36,592 nt of DNA from assembly GCA_023412715.1 (NCBI GenBank), contig JAEZCC010000006.1, positions 1 to 36,592 on the forward strand, written 5' to 3'. The position numbers and the translations under genes were made by a program. Of this stretch, positions 31,820-36,592 are shown in pieces (the stretch's first letter is position 1; each line of letters opens with the position of its first letter). Below the pieces are notes generated by a model. It saw only the letters and a list, made by a program, of their open reading frames with translations, was not told the origin of the DNA and ran no database searches. This DNA is from Bacillota bacterium (GTDB lineage: Bacteria; Bacillota; Clostridia; Oscillospirales; Acutalibacteraceae).

Positions 31820-32116
31820 ATGGATTTCGTCAGAGGGCTTGTAGTACGGTCTTCCGCGGGACGCGACAGGGGCGGATTCCTCGTGGTGCTTCAGACAAAC
31901 GATTCCTGCGCGCTTGTGTGCGACGGGAAACGCCGCAGCCTCGAACACCCGAAGAAAAAGAACCTGAAGCATCTTTCCGCAACCGGAACCCTGCTGCCCG
32001 AAACCCGGATGCAGACAAACCGTGAGATCCGACGGGCCCTGGCCGGGTACCAGACACCGAGGGGCCGCTTTCCAGACGAGGAGGCTGATTCTATTGTCGA
32101 AACAGGACGTAATTGA
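31820..32116 (+). CDS. KOW-domain RNA-binding protein
   Basis: A 98-residue basic protein. Its N-terminal half (FVRGLVVRSSAGRDRGGFLVVL) is the KOW/L14e-like fold that binds RNA in ribosomal and elongation proteins. The second half is charged and probably disordered. Small KOW proteins recur at this position, between map and infA, in Clostridia; their exact role is unsettled but a ribosome-associated function is likely. The last 23 bases overlap the infA start, and the infA ribosome site is inside this gene, so it is a genuine, coupled member of the operon. Confidence 0.85.
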   Translation: MDFVRGLVVRSSAGRDRGGFLVVLQTNDSCALVCDGKRRSLEHPKKKNLKHLSATGTLLPETRMQTNREIRRALAGYQTPRGRFPDEEADSIVETGRN

Positions 32117-32312
32117 AACCGAGGGCATCGTAACCGAAGCTTTGCCGAACGCCATGTTTACGGTGGAGCTTCCCAATCACCATACCGTCCTTGCGCATAT
32201 TTCAGGAAAACTCCGCATGAATTTCATCCGGATTCTGCCGGGCGACAAGGTAACCATCGAGCTGTCGCCCTACGACCTGACGCGCGGGCGCATCACATGG
32301 AGATCAAAGTGA
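32094..32312 (+). CDS. infA: translation initiation factor IF-1
   Basis: 72 residues, exactly the usual size, starting SKQDVIETEGIVTEALPNAM and containing the OB-fold signature AHISGKLRMNFIRILPGDKV. IF-1 blocks the A site during initiation. The start is a TTG 9 bases after GAGGAGG; the longer frame upstream lies inside the KOW gene and is rejected. Confidence 0.97.
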   Translation: MSKQDVIETEGIVTEALPNAMFTVELPNHHTVLAHISGKLRMNFIRILPGDKVTIELSPYDLTRGRITWRSK

Positions 32313-32350
32313 AACGTAAACTGCCTGTTTAAGAGGGAGGGCATTCGATT

Positions 32351-32464
32351 ATGAAGGTAAGACCATCCGTCAAAAAAATGTGCGAAAAATGCAAAATCAT
32401 AAAGCGCAAGGGAAAAGTCATGGTCATCTGCGAAAATCCCAAGCACAAACAGCGCCAGGGCTAA
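32351..32464 (+). CDS. rpmJ: 50S ribosomal protein L36
   Basis: A 37-residue gene between infA and rpsM. It begins MKVRPSVKKMCEKCKIIKRK, with zinc ligands Cys11, Cys14, Cys27 and His32, the zinc-binding form. The ribosome site is GAGGGAGGG. Confidence 0.97.
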   Translation: MKVRPSVKKMCEKCKIIKRKGKVMVICENPKHKQRQG

Positions 32465-32499
32465 TGGCGCGAACCGATTAATTTGGAGGTGCAACCACT

Positions 32500-32868
32500 A
32501 TGGCGCGTATAGCAGGGATCGATCTGCCGCGTGACAAACGCATCGAGATCGCTCTTACTTATATTTTCGGGATCGGCCGCAGAACGGCGAGCAACATCTG
32601 CTCTGCCACAGGCGTCAACCCCGACGTAAGGGTAAGGGATCTGACGGAAGACGATACGGCGAAACTGAGGGAATATATCGACCACAACTGCCGCGTGGAA
32701 GGCGACCTTCGCCGCGACGTGGCGTTCGACATCAAGCGTTTGATCGAGATCGGATGCTACCGCGGGATCCGGCACCGCAAGGGCCTGCCGGTCAGGGGCC
32801 AGCGCAGCAAGACCAACGCGCGCACGCGCAAGGGTCCGAGAAAAACGATGGCCAACAAGAAGAAGTAA
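32500..32868 (+). CDS. rpsM: 30S ribosomal protein S13
   Basis: 122 residues, with ARIAGIDLPRDKR at the start and the C-terminal RHRKGLPVRGQRSKTNARTR. It contacts the P-site tRNA and forms intersubunit bridges. The ribosome site is TTGGAGGTG. Confidence 0.98.
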   Translation: MARIAGIDLPRDKRIEIALTYIFGIGRRTASNICSATGVNPDVRVRDLTEDDTAKLREYIDHNCRVEGDLRRDVAFDIKRLIEIGCYRGIRHRKGLPVRGQRSKTNARTRKGPRKTMANKKK

Positions 32869-32886
32869 TCTGGGAGGGATATTAAG

Positions 32887-33306
32887 ATGGCAGTTCAGAA
32901 AACGTCCGCCAAGGGCGCCAAGGGCGCGACAACCGTCCGCAAGCGCCGCGAACGTAAAAATATCGATCGTGGCTCCGCTCATATCCAGTCCACGTTCAAC
33001 AACACTATTGTCACCATCACCGACGTGCAGGGCAATGCGGTCTCGTGGGCAAGCTCGGGCGAGCTGGGCTTCCGCGGTTCGCGCAAATCCACTCCGTTCG
33101 CCGCGCAGACCGCAGCCGAAACGGCCGCCAAAGCGGCGATGGAGCACGGCATGAAAAGCGTCGAGGTTTACGTCAAGGGACCGGGCGCCGGCCGTGAAGC
33201 CGCAATCCGCGCGCTGCAGGGCGCGGGCCTTGAGGTCAGCATGATCAAGGACGTCACCCCAATCCCGCATAACGGATGCCGCCCGCCGAAGAGAAGACGC
33301 GTGTAG
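32887..33306 (+). CDS. rpsK: 30S ribosomal protein S11
   Basis: 139 residues, with HIQSTFNNTIVTITDVQGN and the ending TPIPHNGCRPPKRRRV. It forms part of the platform near the mRNA exit. The ribosome site is GGGAGGG. Confidence 0.98.
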   Translation: MAVQKTSAKGAKGATTVRKRRERKNIDRGSAHIQSTFNNTIVTITDVQGNAVSWASSGELGFRGSRKSTPFAAQTAAETAAKAAMEHGMKSVEVYVKGPGAGREAAIRALQGAGLEVSMIKDVTPIPHNGCRPPKRRRV

Positions 33307-33328
33307 TTTTAGGAGGTGTAAGCAAAAT

Positions 33329-33955
33329 ATGGCAAGATATACAGAGTCCGTCTGCAAACTGTGCCGCCGTGAAGGCCAGAAGCTGTTCCTGAAGGGGCAG
33401 CGCTGCTACACGGACAAATGCGCCGTTGGGCGCAGGGCTTACGTTCCGGGCCAGCACGGCCAGGGGCGCAAGAAAACTTCAGAATACGGCCTCCAGCTGC
33501 GCGCCAAGCAGATGACGAAGCGTTATTACGGCGTGCTGGAGTCTCAGTTCCACAAATATTACGAGATGGCCACGAAGAAACAGGGCAAGACCGGTGAGGA
33601 ACTGCTTGTTCTGCTGGATCGCCGTCTCGACGACGTCGTTTACCGCTTGGGCTGGGCCAATTCCAGGGCGGAAGCCCGCCAGCTCGTGACGCACGGCCAT
33701 TTCACCGTGAACGGAAAGCGCGTCGACATCCCCTCGTACCTTGTAAGCGTGGGCGAAACGGTTTCCATTGCAGACAAGAGCCGCAAGAGCGAGAAGATCA
33801 AAGCGGTCCTCGAAGCAAACGCCTCCCGGCCGGTGCCGAAGTGGCTTGACGTGAACCGCGAAACGCTGGAGGGCAAGGTCCTGGCGCTGCCCACCCGCGA
33901 GGAGATCGACCTTCCTGTTGACGAGACTCTCATCGTTGAGCTGTACTCCAAGTAA
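33329..33955 (+). CDS. rpsD: 30S ribosomal protein S4, cysteine-containing form
   Basis: 208 residues. The N-terminal zinc-finger cysteines are kept (Cys9, Cys12, Cys26, Cys31), followed by the S4 domain with LDRRLDDVVYRLGWANSRAEARQ split over the RNA-binding core. S4 starts 30S assembly and often autoregulates its operon. Its place between rpsK and rpoA is typical of Clostridia but not of Bacillus. Confidence 0.98.
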   Translation: MARYTESVCKLCRREGQKLFLKGQRCYTDKCAVGRRAYVPGQHGQGRKKTSEYGLQLRAKQMTKRYYGVLESQFHKYYEMATKKQGKTGEELLVLLDRRLDDVVYRLGWANSRAEARQLVTHGHFTVNGKRVDIPSYLVSVGETVSIADKSRKSEKIKAVLEANASRPVPKWLDVNRETLEGKVLALPTREEIDLPVDETLIVELYSK

Positions 33956-34024
33956 TGCCCGCCCCTTCGGGGGGAGCGTGACGGCAGATAAATTCATCCG
34001 CTATATGGTCAAGGAGGGTCGCTG

Positions 34025-34978
34025 ATGATCGAGATTGAGAAGCCAAAAATCGAGACGAACGTATTATCGGAAGACGGGACTTACGGCAAGTTTATTGTGG
34101 AACCGCTGGAGCGCGGCTTTGGCACGACCCTGGGCAACAGCCTGCGGCGCGTGCTTCTGTCGTCGCTGCCGGGTGCGGCAGTCACTTCAGTAAAAATAGA
34201 CGGCGTTCTTCATGAGTTTTCCACGATTCCGGGTGTGAAAGAGGACGTCACCGAGATCATCCTCAACATCAAGGGCCTCACGGCGAAGCTGCACTGCAAC
34301 GGCCCGAAAACGGTGGAAATCGTTGCCGAGGGACCGTGCGAAGTTACGGCCGACTCAATCAAGTGCGACAGTGAAGTGGAGATCCTGAACCCCGAGATGC
34401 ACATTGCCACGCTTGGCGACGGCGCGAAGCTGTATATGGAGCTGACGCTCGACAAGGGCCGCGGCTACGTCTCCGCCGAACGCAACAAGCAGAACATGAG
34501 CGCCAGCGTAATCGGCGTGCTCCCGGTGGATTCCATCTATACTCCGGTTTATAAAGTCAATTACAATGTGGATCCGACGCGTGTCGGGCAGAACATCGAC
34601 TACGACAGGCTGACGCTGGAAGTCTGGACGAACGGCGTCATCGGCGCGCAGGAGGCCGTTTCCCTCGCCGCCAAGGTGCTGACCGAGCACCTGAACCTGT
34701 TCGTCGATCTTTCCGACAAAGGCAGCAGCACCGAAATCATGATTGAAAAGGACGACAAGAGCAAGGAGAAGATCCTCGACATGACAATCGAGGAGCTCGA
34801 CCTTTCCGTGCGTTCCTTCAATTGCCTCAAGCGCGCCGGCATCAATACGGTCGGCGACATCATCAACAAGTCGGAAGACGACATGATGAAGGTCCGCAAC
34901 CTGGGACGCAAATCCCTTGAGGAGGTCGTCTGGAAGATGGCCTCGCTCGGCTTCAACCTGCGCAAGGATGAAGAGTAG
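34025..34978 (+). CDS. rpoA: RNA polymerase alpha subunit
   Basis: A 317-residue full-length subunit. The N-terminal dimerisation domain (about 1-230) contains EPLERGFGTTLGNSLRRVLLSS. After a linker the C-terminal domain (about 250-317) has LDLSVRSFNCLKRAGI and LGRKSLEEV, the surface that binds UP elements and activators. The ribosome site AAGGAGGG precedes the ATG. A short CCCC/GGGG hairpin lies in the gap after rpsD. Confidence 0.99.
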   Translation: MIEIEKPKIETNVLSEDGTYGKFIVEPLERGFGTTLGNSLRRVLLSSLPGAAVTSVKIDGVLHEFSTIPGVKEDVTEIILNIKGLTAKLHCNGPKTVEIVAEGPCEVTADSIKCDSEVEILNPEMHIATLGDGAKLYMELTLDKGRGYVSAERNKQNMSASVIGVLPVDSIYTPVYKVNYNVDPTRVGQNIDYDRLTLEVWTNGVIGAQEAVSLAAKVLTEHLNLFVDLSDKGSSTEIMIEKDDKSKEKILDMTIEELDLSVRSFNCLKRAGINTVGDIINKSEDDMMKVRNLGRKSLEEVVWKMASLGFNLRKDEE

Positions 34979-35017
34979 TTACCCCGCTTAAGCTTTAAGG
35001 TAAAGGAGTGAAATTCG

Positions 35018-35359
35018 ATGCCAGGAACCAGAAAGCTCGGAAGGGCCACCGCCAGCAGAACCGCAATGCTGCGCGCGCTGGTGACTTTCCTTTTAGAGAA
35101 CGGCAGAATCGAAACCACCGTGACCCGCGCCAAGGAGGTCCGCTCCCTGACGGAAAAAATGATCACCATCGCGAAGGAAGACACCCTCGCGAACAAACGC
35201 CTGGTGCACGGCTTTGTGACAAAAGACGCCGTCGCCCACAAGCTGTTCGCCGAGATTGCCCCCAAGTACGCCGACCGCAACGGCGGCTACACCCGCATTA
35301 CGAAGCTGGGACCCCGCCGCGGCGACGCCGCGGAGATGGCGGTCATCGAACTTGTTTGA
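35018..35359 (+). CDS. rplQ: 50S ribosomal protein L17
   Basis: 113 residues, with RKLGRATASRTAMLRALVT and the ending RRGDAAEMAVIELV. It lies at the tunnel exit. It is the last gene of the ribosomal supercluster and is followed by an intrinsic terminator. The ribosome site is AAAGGAG. Confidence 0.98.
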   Translation: MPGTRKLGRATASRTAMLRALVTFLLENGRIETTVTRAKEVRSLTEKMITIAKEDTLANKRLVHGFVTKDAVAHKLFAEIAPKYADRNGGYTRITKLGPRRGDAAEMAVIELV

Positions 35360-35373
35360 TTTTTTCCGCGATC

Positions 35374-35412
35374 AAAACCGGCTCCGCCCTTTCAGGCGGG
35401 CCGGCTTTTTTT
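35374..35412 (+). terminator. terminator of the ribosomal supercluster
   Basis: AAAACCGGC-T-CCGCC pairs with GGCGG-GCCGG followed by seven T residues, with one bulged T in the stem and a CTTTCA loop. It begins 15 bases after rplQ. Confidence 0.88.
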
Positions 35413-35588
35413 ATCGTGCGAAGGACCTGCGCGGCGCCGGGACGGCCGTCCGGCGATCCAAAGCCGCAAAAAATCCGTTCCCTATCCGGTAAGGAAGGCG
35501 GCCTCATCTCGTTCCGGGCAACAGCACCGGCCGTCCGGCCCCGTTCCGGAAGAATGCGCCTTTGCTTACGAATCGACAGGTTTGTCTG

Positions 35589-35617
35589 GTGACAAATCCC
35601 GGGAAAAAAGGTATAAT
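35589..35617 (+). promoter_or_regulatory. promoter of the degV gene
   Basis: GTGACA (35589-35594), 17 bases, perfect TATAAT (35612-35617). The predicted start is near 35624, about 43 bases before the ATG. Confidence 0.65.
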
Positions 35618-35666
35618 AAAGAAAAAATTTCCCGAGCAGTCAGGGGCGAAAGGAACGGCTTTTGAT

Positions 35667-36563
35667 ATGAACGAGTTTAAAATCGTAACGGATTCCACAA
35701 GCGATCTGCCGCAGGAGTTGGTGGATGAGCTTGGCGTGACGGTTATCCCCATGAACTTCACCATCGGCGACGATTCGTTTTTCAATTACCCGGACGAGCG
35801 TGAGATCTCTTCCCACGACTTCTATACGCGGCTTGCCGCCGGAGAGAATTCCACGACGAACCAGATCAGCCTCGCGACGTTTCTCGACACGTTCGAGCCG
35901 ATGCTGAAAGACGGGTTCGACGTGCTGTACCTTGGCTTTTCTTCCGGCCTGAGCGGTACATACAACAATTCCGTCATCGCGTCGAACGAGCTTGCGCAGA
36001 AATATCCCGGCCGCAAGATCTACGCGGTGGACACGCTCGCGGCGTCCATGGGGGAGGGCCTTCTGGTCTGGCATGCGGCGCAGCTGCAGAAAGAGGGCAA
36101 AACCATCGACGAGGTCAAAACCTGGATGGAGCAGAGCCGCCTGCGCATGCACCACTGGTTCACCGTGGACGACCTCAACCACCTGAAGCGCGGGGGCCGC
36201 ATCTCCGGTGCCGCGGCGCTTGTCGGCACCATGCTCGGCATCAAGCCCGTGCTGCATTTCGACGACGGCGGCCACATCCTTCTGGTGGATAAGATCCGCG
36301 GCAGGAAGCAGTCGCTCGACGACCTGACCGCGCACATGAAAAAGACCGCCGAAAACCCGGCCGACCAGATGATTTTCATCGCCAGCGCCGATTCGCCGGA
36401 AAGCACGGAATATGTGCAGAAGAGGGTGGAGTCCCTGTTCGGGACGAAGCAGTTCGCCCTCGGTCATATCGGCCCGGTCATCGGGGCGCATTCCGGCCCC
36501 GGCACCGTCGCGCTGTTCTTCCTCGGGACCGACCGCGAGACGGGAATCGAAGACAAGAAATGA
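35667..36563 (+). CDS. DegV-family fatty-acid-binding protein
   Basis: A 298-residue cytoplasmic protein with the two-domain DegV fold. The N-terminal domain begins EFKIVTDSTSDLPQELVDELG, whose TDSTSDL serines and threonines bind the fatty-acid carboxylate. GFSSGLSGTYNN and later HHWFTVDDLNHLKRGGRIS are the other family signatures. DegV/FakB proteins present fatty acids to the FakA kinase; no fakA is in the window, so a role in phospholipid precursor supply is inferred. The chosen ATG has an AAAGGA site at a rather long 13-base spacing; an upstream in-frame extension runs through the promoter and is rejected. Confidence 0.92.
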   Translation: MNEFKIVTDSTSDLPQELVDELGVTVIPMNFTIGDDSFFNYPDEREISSHDFYTRLAAGENSTTNQISLATFLDTFEPMLKDGFDVLYLGFSSGLSGTYNNSVIASNELAQKYPGRKIYAVDTLAASMGEGLLVWHAAQLQKEGKTIDEVKTWMEQSRLRMHHWFTVDDLNHLKRGGRISGAAALVGTMLGIKPVLHFDDGGHILLVDKIRGRKQSLDDLTAHMKKTAENPADQMIFIASADSPESTEYVQKRVESLFGTKQFALGHIGPVIGAHSGPGTVALFFLGTDRETGIEDKK

Positions 36564-36592
36564 CTGAAACCGCGCAGGCGTAAACAACAGAA

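Larger units (their letters stand above)
35360..35666 (+). other. intergenic region between rplQ and degV
   Basis: No gene. It holds the rplQ terminator, GC-rich palindromic stretches around 35434-35455 and 35530-35548 with no assigned role, and the degV promoter. Confidence 0.6.

Noticed and set aside
24..35420. TTTTATCGTGCG present at 24-35 and 35409-35420
   Set aside because: Shared 12-mers are expected many times by chance in 36 kb.

Overview
The window is chromosomal DNA of a fairly GC-rich, Gram-positive anaerobe of the class Clostridia, most like the Oscillospiraceae/Ruminococcaceae. Three things point there: the clostridial ribosomal gene order (rpsD lies between rpsK and rpoA, and a small KOW gene sits before infA), cysteine-containing zinc forms of S14, L36, S4, L24 and adenylate kinase, and strong AAGGAGG ribosome sites with frequent GTG and TTG starts. 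This placement rests on family knowledge, not on a database match.

Layout. 1-910: an end-of-sequence poly-C run and a patatin-like lipase on the minus strand. 1176-2261: a PucR/CdaR-type regulator. 2262-7057: a cell-wall module of ftsE, ftsX, a secreted coiled-coil LytM (M23) hydrolase, then an S41/PDZ protein whose catalytic residues appear to be lost. 7197-10028: greA, lysS and a membrane-anchored protein of unknown function. 10098-14456: branched-chain amino acid genes ilvD and leuCD, with a minus-strand Crp/Fnr-family regulator between them. 14457-15406: 950 bases without a gene, containing extensive secondary structure and a face-to-face promoter pair. 15407-19262: response regulator, sensor kinase and HtrA-type protease. 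19263-35359: the fused S10-spc-alpha ribosomal supercluster from rpsJ to rplQ, including secY, adk, map, infA and rpoA. 35667-36563: a DegV-family lipid-binding protein.

How the parts fit. FtsEX probably couples an ATPase cycle to the secreted M23 hydrolase, and the PDZ protein downstream may act beside it. The RR-HK-HtrA triad resembles envelope-stress or WalRK-like modules. The ftsEX upstream region carries three 11-bp tandem repeats of the kind bound by OmpR/PhoB-family regulators, so the two loci may be linked. The Crp-like regulator has a palindrome overlapping its own -10 element. The same palindrome is centred about 41.5 bases before the predicted leuC start, which is the classical class II activator position.

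No new multi-gene system such as a defence island, biosynthetic cluster, phage or CRISPR is visible. The most novel signals are non-coding: a four-copy intergenic hairpin motif, a possible small RNA between convergent promoters, a long rod-like structure after leuD, and terminator-like hairpins in the greA and rpsJ leaders.
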